64,000 nt of DNA from Pseudomonadales bacterium. GTDB taxonomy: Bacteria; Pseudomonadota; Gammaproteobacteria; Pseudomonadales; Halieaceae. The notes beneath the pieces were generated by a model that was given only the letters and a program-made list of their open reading frames with translations, had not been told where the DNA came from and searched no databases. This document shows positions 27,176 through 34,937 of the stretch, in pieces (position 1 is the stretch's first letter; each line of letters starts with the position of its first letter). Location of the stretch: contig JACKNN010000002.1 of assembly GCA_024234855.1 (NCBI GenBank), positions 248,001-312,000 of the forward strand, read 5' to 3'. The position numbers and the translations under genes are program-made.

Positions 27176-27256
27176 GCCCTGCCGGTAGGCGGCGGGTTTG
27201 TGCCGTGGTCGGTTGATGCGCGCGTGGGTAGGACTGCGCCGTACCAGTCACCCGGC

Positions 27257-27691
27257 TCAGGCGTCGTCCACCCGGCCGCGCAGTGACTTGAGCTGGCCGC
27301 GTTTGGTCTTGCTGTCCATGCGTTTGCGCTTTGAATTCCTGCTCGGCCTGGTGGGCTGGCGCTTTTTCCGGGTAATGGTGACGCCGGCCACCAGTTCTCG
27401 CAGGCGCTCCAGTGCGTCCGTCCGGTTTTTTTCCTGGCTGCGAAAGCGCTGGGCCTTCAATACCAGCACACCCTCACTGGAAATGCGGCGATCGCGCAAG
27501 GCCAGCAGGCGCTCCTTGTAGAGCGCCGGCAGCGACGACGCCCTGATGTCAAATCGCAGGTGAATGGCGGAGGAGACCTTGTTCACGTTCTGTCCGCCGG
27601 CGCCCTGGGCGCGAATGGCCTGCACATCGATTTCCGCCAGCGGTATTTTCAGCTGGCCGGAGATTGTCAGGTTGGAGTCCTCGGTTGTCAT
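27257..27691 (-). CDS. arfB: Peptidyl-tRNA hydrolase ArfB (YaeJ), alternative ribosome rescue factor
   Basis: The 144-residue protein is close to E. coli ArfB (140 aa). The catalytic GGQ motif lies at residues 32-34 in RAQGAGGQNVNKVSSAIHLR. The C-terminal tail is highly basic (RKKRQPTRPSRNSKRKRMDS), as needed to enter the empty mRNA channel of a stalled ribosome. It hydrolyses peptidyl-tRNA on non-stop complexes independently of tmRNA. The gene is last in a minus-strand set behind the ICMT-like and HMG-CoA reductase genes, with a 23-bp gap, and convergent with the acyl-CoA dehydrogenase gene. Confidence 0.95.
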   Translation of the reverse strand: MTTEDSNLTISGQLKIPLAEIDVQAIRAQGAGGQNVNKVSSAIHLRFDIRASSLPALYKERLLALRDRRISSEGVLVLKAQRFRSQEKNRTDALERLRELVAGVTITRKKRQPTRPSRNSKRKRMDSKTKRGQLKSLRGRVDDA

Positions 27692-27714
27692 TTCGTTGCC
27701 GGGGCCGGGGTATA

Positions 27715-28287
27715 TTATCGCAGGAGGTAGCGGGGCACGCGCCGGCAGTACTGCCGATATTCATCGCAATGCAGTGTCGCCAGGTATTTTTCCTCGCGCA
27801 ACACCATTTTCTGGATAAGGATAAAGCCGATACCGCCAAGCCCCAGCAGCACGGCGTTTTGCAGCAGCACCGTATACGCCCCAAACATCAACAGGTAGGA
27901 GAGAAAGTAGGGGTTGCGGCTGAAGCGGTAGATGCCGGACTCCACCAGCGCGGTCTTCTGTCCCTCGATAACACCGACCCGCCAGGAATCGCCCAGCTGG
28001 ACCAGCGATGCCGCCGCCACCAGCATATTCGCTCCTAGCAGCGCGAGGCCGATTGCCACCGCTGCCCATGGTGGCAGCAGTGCGAAGCTGCCCCATTGGC
28101 AGCCGGTCTGGGCCAGCCAGATCGATACCCCGATGAAGACGGCGAAAAAACCGATAGCGAGGGTTGCCTCCGGATTGTAGCCGTGTATCGCGCGGCCCAG
28201 CTTGCGCCTGAGGACAATGTTTTTCGCAAAAAATATGCCCTGGAACAGCAACTGGTGAATCAGGATCACGAGGGTCGCCTCACGCAT
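27715..28287 (-). CDS. Isoprenylcysteine carboxyl methyltransferase (ICMT/PEMT)-family membrane protein
   Basis: The 190-residue protein has about five membrane segments. Its C-terminal half carries the family pattern: SGIYRFSRNPYFLSYLLMF (the GxYxxxRNPxY SAM-binding element) and REEKYLATLHCDEYRQYCRRVPRYL (Glu, then YxxYxxxVPR). Such proteins methylate membrane-embedded substrates such as prenyl or phospholipid groups using SAM. Eukaryotic ICMT acts on prenylated cysteines, while bacterial targets are mostly unknown. The gene begins 7 bp after the HMG-CoA reductase stop and is probably co-transcribed with it, which hints at an isoprenoid substrate (inference). Confidence 0.85.
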   Translation of the reverse strand: MREATLVILIHQLLFQGIFFAKNIVLRRKLGRAIHGYNPEATLAIGFFAVFIGVSIWLAQTGCQWGSFALLPPWAAVAIGLALLGANMLVAAASLVQLGDSWRVGVIEGQKTALVESGIYRFSRNPYFLSYLLMFGAYTVLLQNAVLLGLGGIGFILIQKMVLREEKYLATLHCDEYRQYCRRVPRYLLR

Positions 28288-28294
28288 GGGTCAA

Positions 28295-29479
28295 CTAGCG
28301 GTTGCGCCCCAGCCGCTCGTGGGCATCGACCCATTCGTTCTTGCGGGTCTCCTTGTCCACCTTGGTGGCGGCGCCCAGGGAAAGTTCGCCCGCCAGCACC
28401 AGCCCCGCGGCGATTTCCGCCAGCTTCAGGGCCTTGCCCTTGCCGAAGCAATCCATGATCTCCAGGCATTCGCGCTGAGTGGGCAGGGCGGTGCCGCCGC
28501 CGTAGGTGGCCATGATGAGCGCCGGCAGGGTGATGGAAAAGTAGTAGTCACCGTCGCGGGTCACCTTGTTATAAGTGGTGCACTGGTTGGATTCGCCGAT
28601 ATTGGCGATATCCTGGCCAGTGGCCAGGTACAGGGCAGCGAGGCCGTTGGCCGGGTGGGCGGCGTTGTTGGAGGAGTTGGTCATCAGGGCAGCCAGGGTA
28701 CTGATGCCCTGGCCGTAGTGCATCTGGTGGGGTGAGATTCGCAGGTTCCTGATCATGACTTCCCGCGGGATGGTGATCTCGGCTGTCACCCGCTTGCCTC
28801 GCCCCTTGAGCAGGTTGACCGAGGACGTTCTTTTCTCGGTGTCGAAACTGCCCGACAACAGGTAGTGTGACAGCTGGGGATACTGCTTTACGATCCATTC
28901 GCAGGCGGTGAAGGTGGCCCGGCTGGTCATGTTCTGGCCGGCGGCATCGCCGGTGCTGTAGTCAAAGCGGGTGAAGACCATATTGTGGGCGTGGTACTGC
29001 TCGATCTCGTTGAGCTTGCCCACGGAGGTAGTGGTTTCCGCCACCGCCTTGATCTGCAGGAAATTCTCTTTCAGCCAGAGACAAAAATCCCGTGCTTCCC
29101 GGGCGCTGGGAAACACAAACGTCGGAGCCCTCTGCATGGCTTCTCCCGAGACTGTGGTAATCACTCCGCCACTTTCCCGTATGACCTTCATGCCGCGGTT
29201 ATAGCTGGCGAGCATGGTGCCCTCGACTGTGGCCATGGGCACATAGAACTCGCCTTTGGCGTGCTCGCCATTGACCAGCAGCGGCCCGGCCAGGCCGATA
29301 GGGACCTGGGCAACGCCGAAGATATTTTCGATATTGCCGGACATGTCGGCGGGGTTGAAGGAAAACTGACGGGTATGGTTGAGTCTGGCCGGGGTGTTTT
29401 TCTCTATGAAAGCCTGGCGCTCGGCGATGATTTCGGCGCTGTAATCATCGTCATTGGACCGCGGTATTTTCGTGCTCAT
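28295..29479 (-). CDS. Hydroxymethylglutaryl-CoA reductase, class I type
   Basis: The 394-residue soluble reductase corresponds to the catalytic domain of class I enzymes. Motifs are ENIFGVAQVPIGLAGPLLVN, PMATVEGTMLASYNRG (catalytic Glu86), STGDAAGQNM (NADPH site), DTEKRTSSVNLLKGRGKRV (catalytic Lys216), ATGQDIANIGES (Asp290), a YGGGT loop and VDAHERLGRNR with the C-terminal catalytic His387. All four catalytic residues of the human enzyme have counterparts. It reduces HMG-CoA to mevalonate with two NADPH, or runs in reverse. ATG 29479 is chosen because AGGAA lies 8 bases upstream. No other mevalonate gene is in the window. The gene heads a set with the ICMT-like and arfB genes and is divergent from dbpA. 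Confidence 0.93.
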   Translation of the reverse strand: MSTKIPRSNDDDYSAEIIAERQAFIEKNTPARLNHTRQFSFNPADMSGNIENIFGVAQVPIGLAGPLLVNGEHAKGEFYVPMATVEGTMLASYNRGMKVIRESGGVITTVSGEAMQRAPTFVFPSAREARDFCLWLKENFLQIKAVAETTTSVGKLNEIEQYHAHNMVFTRFDYSTGDAAGQNMTSRATFTACEWIVKQYPQLSHYLLSGSFDTEKRTSSVNLLKGRGKRVTAEITIPREVMIRNLRISPHQMHYGQGISTLAALMTNSSNNAAHPANGLAALYLATGQDIANIGESNQCTTYNKVTRDGDYYFSITLPALIMATYGGGTALPTQRECLEIMDCFGKGKALKLAEIAAGLVLAGELSLGAATKVDKETRKNEWVDAHERLGRNR

Positions 29480-29597
29480 GGGCGTATTCCTGGCTGTTTG
29501 AACCTGCCAGAAGTTACGCGCTTGCGCGCCCTTGGTCAACGCAAGCGGCAGCCGAGGCAGAGTGGCACCGCGAATGTGCGGGCGCCGCTCCGCTTTC

Positions 29598-29606
29598 TGC
29601 TATACT
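29598..29606 (+). promoter_or_regulatory. Extended -10 promoter for dbpA
   Basis: TGCTATACT gives a TGn extension directly joined to a near-perfect -10 (TATACT). No -35 is recognisable, as expected for an extended -10 promoter. A start near 29613 would give a leader of about 20 bases before the GTG at 29634. Confidence 0.5.
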
Positions 29607-29633
29607 GCGCGGTCACCAGAATCCGAGCCCGAT

Positions 29634-31013
29634 GTGACCGACACCAGCTTTGCCTCCCTGCCCCTGGCGCCTGCCCAGCTGCGCAATCTCGATGACCTCG
29701 GCTACAGCGCCATGACGGCTATACAGGCAGCTGCACTGCCGCTGGCGATGTCCGGCAGGGACCTTATCGGGCAGGCGATGACCGGTAGTGGCAAGACAGC
29801 CGCTTTTGCCCTGCCGCTGCTCGACAGGTTAAACCCGCGCGACTTCGGCACCCAGGCGCTGGTGCTGTGCCCGACCCGGGAGCTGGCGAGCCAGGTCGCC
29901 GGTGAAATTCGTCGACTGGCGCGCTACCAGCCCAACATCAAGGTGGTGACGCTCTGCGGCGGCCAGGCCATTGGCCCCCAGATCGGTTCGCTGGCCCACG
30001 GGGCGCACGTGGTGGTGGGCACACCGGGGCGCCTGAAGGACCATTTGCGCAAGAACACCCTGGACCTCAGTCGGGTGAATTGCCTGGTGCTGGATGAAGC
30101 CGACCGGATGTTGGAAATGGGCTTTATCGAGGATATCGAAACCATCATCCAGGCGACCCCCGCCGCCAGGCAGACCCTGCTTTTTTCCGCTACGTTTCCC
30201 GCCGATATCCAGGCCATGAGTGGCCGCTTCCAGCAGGCGCCCGAGCGGGTGTCGGTTGAGTCCCCGCAGGAGCGCCTGCAGATCGACCAGCAGTTCTTCA
30301 TCTGCCAACCGCAGGAGCGACTCGACGGGCTGGTAAAATTGCTGGGACACTTTCAGCCGGAGGCCGCGGTGGTGTTTTGCAATACCCGGCAGCTCGTTCG
30401 GGAGGTCGGCACGCATTTGCGCCAGCAGGGTATCAGTGTCGCCGAATTGCACGGTGACATGGAGCAGCGCGACCGCGACCAGGTGCTGGTGCAGTTCCGG
30501 CAACGCAGTACCCGGGTGCTGGTGGCGACGGATGTGGCCGCCAGGGGGCTCGATATCGATGATCTGGCGGCGGTGATCAATGTCGAATTGCCGCGCAGTA
30601 CCGAGGTCTATGTGCACCGTATCGGCCGCACCGGTCGCGGCGGCAAGTCGGGTCTGGCGGCGAGCCTGTTCACCGACAATGAGCGCTACCTGCTGGATGC
30701 CATCGGTCAGCTTCAGCAGCAAAGAATTTCCTTCGAGGCTATAGCAGCCGTCGCCTGGAGCGACGAGCGCCTGGCGCCCCCGCAGTTCGTGACCCTGTGC
30801 ATTGCGGGTGGGCGCAGGGACAAGGTGCGCCCCGGGGATATACTGGGCGCGCTGACCGGCGAAGCCGGCATCGACGGCAGGGCTGTGGGCCGGATAGATG
30901 TCATGGACAATATGACCTGTGTGGCGATAGCGGCTGACACGGCGGATACGGCACTGGGCCGGTTGCTCAACGGCAAAATCAAGGGGCGCAAATTCAAGGT
31001 GCGCAAATTATGA
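29634..31013 (+). CDS. dbpA: ATP-dependent RNA helicase DbpA
   Basis: The 459-residue DEAD-box helicase has essentially the length of E. coli DbpA (457 aa). Visible motifs are the Q motif region (AMTAIQAAALPLAMSGRDL), motif I AMTGSGKTAAF, VLDEADRMLEMGF, LLFSATFP, and ARGLDIDD with HRIGRTGRGG. The C-terminal DbpA RNA-binding domain (CIAGGRRDKVRPGDILGAL, ending KIKGRKFKVRKL) recognises hairpin 92 of 23S rRNA. The protein acts in 50S subunit assembly. The GTG at 29634 starts the conserved sequence (MTDTSFASLPL) and fits the promoter at 29598-29606. The frame extends further upstream without conservation. The RIO1 kinase gene follows 7 bp later. Confidence 0.95.
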   Translation: MTDTSFASLPLAPAQLRNLDDLGYSAMTAIQAAALPLAMSGRDLIGQAMTGSGKTAAFALPLLDRLNPRDFGTQALVLCPTRELASQVAGEIRRLARYQPNIKVVTLCGGQAIGPQIGSLAHGAHVVVGTPGRLKDHLRKNTLDLSRVNCLVLDEADRMLEMGFIEDIETIIQATPAARQTLLFSATFPADIQAMSGRFQQAPERVSVESPQERLQIDQQFFICQPQERLDGLVKLLGHFQPEAAVVFCNTRQLVREVGTHLRQQGISVAELHGDMEQRDRDQVLVQFRQRSTRVLVATDVAARGLDIDDLAAVINVELPRSTEVYVHRIGRTGRGGKSGLAASLFTDNERYLLDAIGQLQQQRISFEAIAAVAWSDERLAPPQFVTLCIAGGRRDKVRPGDILGALTGEAGIDGRAVGRIDVMDNMTCVAIAADTADTALGRLLNGKIKGRKFKVRKL

Positions 31014-31020
31014 GGCAGCT

Positions 31021-31878
31021 ATGAGAATTCCACCGCGCCTGATGCCGCTGTACGAGGACGGTCTCATCGACGAGGTCCTCTACCAGCTGATGAGCGGCAA
31101 GGAGGCCACGGTGTTCGTGGTCCGCAGTGGCGAGGAGACCCGCTGCGCGAAGGTTTACAAGGAAGCTGCGCAGCGCAGTTTCAAGCAGGCGGCCAGGTAC
31201 CAGGAGGGTCGCCGGGAAAAAAACAGTCGGCGGGCCAGGGCGATGGAGAAAGGCTCTAAATTCGGCCGCAAACAGCTGGAGGCGTCCTGGCAGAATGCCG
31301 AGGTTGACGCCCTCTACCGGGTGGCCCGCGCCGGCGTGAGGGTGCCCCAGCCCTATGGCTGCTTTGACGGCGTGCTCCTGATGGAGCTGGTGACAGACAG
31401 CGAGGGCGAGGTGGCGCCGCGCCTGGGTGAGGTCGACATGTCCGCGGAACAGGCGCGCGAAGACCATGCGGTGATGATGGACTACATCAAGTTGATGCTC
31501 TGCGCCGGACTGGTGCACGGCGACCTGTCGGAGTTCAACGTGCTGGTGGATGAGTACGGCCCTGTCATAATAGACCTGCCCCAGGCAGTGGACGCGGCGG
31601 CCAATAATAATGCCCAGGCCATGTTTGCCCGGGACGTCAACAAGATCACCGGGTACTACGCCCTGTTCGCACCGGAGTTGAAGCAGACGCACTACGCCAG
31701 GGAAATGTGGTCGCTGTACGAGGAGGGGGAACTGCACCCGGAGACCGACCTGACCGGCCTGTTTGAGGAGGACCTGCAGTCCGCCGACGTCGATGCCGTG
31801 CTGCTGGAAATCAAGGCGGCGATGGCGGAGGAGGCGGCGCGACTGGAGCGACTGCGCGCCGCTGAGGAACCCGATTAG
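31021..31878 (+). CDS. RIO1-family serine protein kinase (PA4780 type)
   Basis: The 285-residue kinase-fold protein has the RIO signatures GKEATVFVVRSG (nucleotide loop), CAKVYKE (ATP-binding Lys), GLVHGDLSEFNVLV (catalytic loop with Asp and Asn) and VIIDLPQAVD (the metal-binding Asp of the DFG equivalent). Homologues in pseudomonads are known as PA4780-family RIO1-like kinases. Archaeal and eukaryotic RIO proteins act in small-subunit ribosome maturation; the bacterial role is not established. It starts 7 bp after dbpA, a ribosome-assembly helicase, so the pair may be functionally linked (inference). Confidence 0.93.
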   Translation: MRIPPRLMPLYEDGLIDEVLYQLMSGKEATVFVVRSGEETRCAKVYKEAAQRSFKQAARYQEGRREKNSRRARAMEKGSKFGRKQLEASWQNAEVDALYRVARAGVRVPQPYGCFDGVLLMELVTDSEGEVAPRLGEVDMSAEQAREDHAVMMDYIKLMLCAGLVHGDLSEFNVLVDEYGPVIIDLPQAVDAAANNNAQAMFARDVNKITGYYALFAPELKQTHYAREMWSLYEEGELHPETDLTGLFEEDLQSADVDAVLLEIKAAMAEEAARLERLRAAEEPD

Positions 31879-31915
31879 GGTGCGCCGGCCATGTTCCGGC
31901 CGGCCCGACAGCGGC

Positions 31916-31934
31916 GCTTAAGGCTGGCTTAAGC
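31916..31934. repeat. Inverted repeat GCTTAAG-N5-CTTAAGC
   Basis: A perfect 7-base inverted repeat with a 5-base spacer lies between the RIO1 kinase stop and the beta-helix/cytochrome gene. A second palindrome (GCCGGCC-N7-GGCCGGC, 31884-31904) is just upstream and may be the kinase-operon terminator stem, although no T-run follows. The TTAAG pair could be an operator or a small hairpin. Confidence 0.35.
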
Positions 31935-32010
31935 CTGGCCCGGCATTCTGCGCTGCTCGCCCCCTATCCAGCGGGCAGTAGCAGGCCGGGAAACTCCGCG
32001 AGGTAACTGT

Positions 32011-33453
32011 GTGAAAAGACATCCACTGCTGTGCCTGGTACTTGCGCTGTTATCGCCCCATGCCCCGGCGGCGGTTCATACTGTCAGCGCCGGCCAGAGC
32101 ATCCTGGCGGCGGTGAAGCAGTCGGCGCCGGGTGACACGGTCCGGGTAATGCCGGGCACCTATGTTGAAACGGTCTATATCGACCGGGATAACATCACCC
32201 TGCAGGGCGTGATGGTCGGCGGCGAGCGTCCGGTGCTGGATGGCCGGAACACGCTCAAGGACGGTATCCTGGTGGCGGGGGACGGGGTCACCGTCGAACA
32301 CTTCCTGATCCGCAATTACACCGCCAATGGACTCAACCTGCAGGGCGTTAACAATTTTGTTGTGCGTCACAATATCGTGCAGGACACCGGGATCTACGCC
32401 ATTAATCCGGAGCTGTCACGCAATGGCCTGGTGGCCTACAACAGGATATCCGGTGTCTGGGACGCCGCCATCTATTGCGGCGAGTGCATGGACGTGGACA
32501 TTCTGTACAACGAGGCCTTCGGCAGCGTCATGGGCATCGAGTCACAGACCTCGCAGAATGTGTTGATAGAAGGCAACTACGTGCACGACAATGCCACTGG
32601 CATCGCCGCCTTCCTCATCCCCGGAGTCTCCCGCAAGACCACCGGTAATACGGTCATCCGTAATAACTTCGTGGTTCACAACAACCGGGCTAATTTCGCG
32701 CCCCCGGACTCCATGCCGGGGCTGGTGCCCGAGGGCGTCGGTATCGCCATAGCCGGGTATGATGAAGTGACGCTGGAAGGCAACCAGATCAACGGCAACC
32801 AGTCGGCCGGTATTCTGCTGGTGGACCAGGCGACCGCGTTTGGCAGCAACTTCGCGCTCGACCCGGCGCAGGATCCCACGGTCAACAGTGCCCGCATATA
32901 TTCCAACATGCTGTTTGGCAACGGCGGCGAGCCGCTGGGACTGGTGGCGGCCTATCTCGCCGACAGCGGCCTGCCCCGGGGCCCGGATATCCTGGATGCG
33001 GACCCCACATCCGCCGGCAACTGTATCTACAGCAAAGAGGCCTGGTTCGCTGTTGGCGTTGACCACTGGTCCCTTTGCGCGCAGCCGACGGCGACAGCGG
33101 TTGCCAGTATGCGCCTGGCCGCACCCATTGCGCCGCGGACCTGGTCGGATGATCAACTCGGCCGCAATACCTGGGTGGCGGTCTGTTCCGCCTGCCATAA
33201 CGAAAATGGCTACCTGATCGGCCCGCCGGTGGCGAGGATCCAGCAGGATTTCGTCGGCGCCCCCGAGGCGCTGGCGGCCTGGATTGCGGCACCCACCCGC
33301 ATGAACGCGGATTTCCCGCCGATGCCGCCCCAGGACTATTTGCCGGAGAAAACCCGGCTGGCAGTGGCGCGCCATGTGCTGGGCCTGCAACCAAAGGCTG
33401 CGGCAAACACCCCGCCCACGGCCGGGTCCAACGTCGACGAGTCCGGGAATTGA
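32011..33453 (+). CDS. Periplasmic right-handed parallel beta-helix protein fused to a C-terminal mono-haem cytochrome c domain
   Basis: The 480-residue protein begins with a signal peptide (LLCLVLALLSPHAPAA). A parallel beta-helix of the NosD/pectate-lyase-like kind spans about residues 30-330; its rungs include GVTVEHFLIRNYTANGL, NNFVVRHNIVQDTG and DEVTLEGNQINGNQSAGILL. The C-terminal domain carries one haem c site, CSACH (residues 392-396), with a likely axial Met438 in FPPMPPQ, then a Pro/Ala tail. Beta-helix proteins bind or cleave polysaccharides, and fusion to a cytochrome suggests an oxidative or electron-accepting step in the periplasm. The start is GTG with GAGG upstream. Its stop overlaps the start of the di-haem peroxidase as TGATG, so the two proteins are made together. 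Confidence 0.88.
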   Translation: MKRHPLLCLVLALLSPHAPAAVHTVSAGQSILAAVKQSAPGDTVRVMPGTYVETVYIDRDNITLQGVMVGGERPVLDGRNTLKDGILVAGDGVTVEHFLIRNYTANGLNLQGVNNFVVRHNIVQDTGIYAINPELSRNGLVAYNRISGVWDAAIYCGECMDVDILYNEAFGSVMGIESQTSQNVLIEGNYVHDNATGIAAFLIPGVSRKTTGNTVIRNNFVVHNNRANFAPPDSMPGLVPEGVGIAIAGYDEVTLEGNQINGNQSAGILLVDQATAFGSNFALDPAQDPTVNSARIYSNMLFGNGGEPLGLVAAYLADSGLPRGPDILDADPTSAGNCIYSKEAWFAVGVDHWSLCAQPTATAVASMRLAAPIAPRTWSDDQLGRNTWVAVCSACHNENGYLIGPPVARIQQDFVGAPEALAAWIAAPTRMNADFPPMPPQDYLPEKTRLAVARHVLGLQPKAAANTPPTAGSNVDESGN

Positions 33454-34646
33454 TGCCAGGGCGCCGCCTGGGCCGCTGGGCATTGCTGTGCTGCCTGCTG
33501 GCGCCGGCGGCGATCTGCCGGGAGCTGGACGGGGCAGAAATACGGCTGAGTGAAGACTGCCCGCCCGGCTATCTCGAGAGGGAAGGGCGCTGCCACCTGG
33601 TGAGCCTGTACGATCAGTACGCCAGTTTCACCGGCCAGGGCGGCCTGCGGGCTGCCCTGCCGCCCCCCGCGCGAAGCTATACGGCTGCGCAGATCGACCT
33701 CGGTCGCTACCTGTTTTTTGACCCGCTGTTGTCGCGGGAGCGGGATATGTCCTGCGCCAATTGCCATAGGCCCGCGCTGGGTTTCAGTGATGGCCAGGCG
33801 CGCGCCATGGGCCGGGACCCGGCCATCCCGGCGGGCGAGCCCGCGACCGGCCGGCTATTGCCCCGCAATACGCCAGGCCTGTGGAATATCGGCTTTTTCC
33901 GGTTGTTGTCCTGGGATGGCAAACGCACGGACCTGGTGGCACAAAGCCTGGCGCCGGTTTTCGCAGCGGATGAAATGAACCTGGACGCGGGCGAACTGGC
34001 GCGTCGTCTGCGCCAGTCAGCGTACGGGGCACTGCTGGCCCGGGCATTCGGCAAGGATGAACGCTATCGAACCCTGCCCCTGGTTGAGCAGGCAGCCCAT
34101 GCGCTGGCGGCATTCCAGGGCAGCCTGGTTTCGCTGAACAGCCGTTATGACTATTACGTGTTCGGTGCCAACGACGCCTTGTCCGAGCAGGAGCTGCGTG
34201 GGCTCACCCTGTTTCGCTCCTTTGATACCCGCTGCAGCGAGTGCCACACGCCGCCACTTTTTTCCAACCAGCAGTTGGCGACTCTCGGGGTTCCCGAGCC
34301 GGTGGGCAAGCCTTTTGACAGTGGCGCCCAGGCGGTGTTCGGGCGCGAGGACCTGCGCGGTGCCTTCCGGATTCCGGGCCTCAGGAACGTGGCGCTGACC
34401 GCGCCCTACATGCACAACGGTGTATTCGGCCAACTCGAGGATGTGGTGAAGTTCTACGCCGACGGGCGCGGCAACAGCGCCAGCCCCGCCGAGGCACTGA
34501 AGATTCACTGGCATATCGTCCACCCTCGCCTCGACCCGCAGCAACAGGGCGACCTGGTGGCTTTCCTGCGGGCGCTCACCGATACCAGCCATATGCCGCG
34601 TATTCCCACCAGCCTGCCCTCGGGCCTGAGCATCAGCGCCCGCTGA
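33453..34646 (+). CDS. Di-haem cytochrome c peroxidase / MauG-family protein
   Basis: The 397-residue periplasmic protein has a signal peptide (WALLCCLLAPAAICRE), a short Cys-bounded loop (Cys36, Cys47) and two haem c sites, CANCH (101-105) and CSECH (261-265). The conserved FRIPGLRNVALTAPYMHNGVFGQLEDVVKFY near the C terminus, which supplies the distal Met/His region, places it in the bacterial CCP/MauG family. These proteins reduce hydrogen peroxide or, in MauG, use high-valent haem to modify a partner. ATG 33453 is read from the TGATG overlap with the upstream gene, implying translational coupling and a shared function. Whether it is peroxidase or MauG-like cannot be decided from sequence alone. 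Confidence 0.92.
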   Translation: MPGRRLGRWALLCCLLAPAAICRELDGAEIRLSEDCPPGYLEREGRCHLVSLYDQYASFTGQGGLRAALPPPARSYTAAQIDLGRYLFFDPLLSRERDMSCANCHRPALGFSDGQARAMGRDPAIPAGEPATGRLLPRNTPGLWNIGFFRLLSWDGKRTDLVAQSLAPVFAADEMNLDAGELARRLRQSAYGALLARAFGKDERYRTLPLVEQAAHALAAFQGSLVSLNSRYDYYVFGANDALSEQELRGLTLFRSFDTRCSECHTPPLFSNQQLATLGVPEPVGKPFDSGAQAVFGREDLRGAFRIPGLRNVALTAPYMHNGVFGQLEDVVKFYADGRGNSASPAEALKIHWHIVHPRLDPQQQGDLVAFLRALTDTSHMPRIPTSLPSGLSISAR

Positions 34647-34725
34647 GCCGCGGCCATCCCAGCTTGCACAGGCGCTCCAAGCGGCTATGATGGCTTGCCC
34701 TGTTATCGCGATAGAGGATCACCGC

Positions 34726-34905
34726 ATGTTTGCAACGGCTGTAGCCGCAGGTGCCACCCGGGTAGTGCTGCCGGGTTCGGGCGGACCGGGCAAGGAGGTG
34801 GCAATCGAGTTCACCATGAATCGCGAGAGCATACGCCGGCTGGCGGTCGAGACTGCCGTGGCGAAAGCGAAGGCCGCTGCGGCAGCGGTTAAGATTATGC
34901 TGTAA
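34726..34905 (+). CDS. Small Ala-rich hypothetical protein
   Basis: The 59-residue protein is not recognised. It opens MFATAVAAGATRVVLPGSG, continues with a charged middle (KEVAIEFTMNRESIRRLAVE) and ends in an Ala/Lys-rich helix (AVAKAKAAAAAVKIML). ATG 34726 is chosen because ATAGAGGATCACCGC places GAGG 8 bases upstream. An earlier ATG at 34687 lacks such a site. It stands alone between the di-haem peroxidase and AidB-like genes, with 79 and 32 bp on either side. It may be a small conserved protein; coding evidence is the ribosome site and the sensible composition only. Confidence 0.5.
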   Translation: MFATAVAAGATRVVLPGSGGPGKEVAIEFTMNRESIRRLAVETAVAKAKAAAAAVKIML

Positions 34906-34937
34906 TCCCTATCTGAATCAGCGTGGAGTGTATTGCT

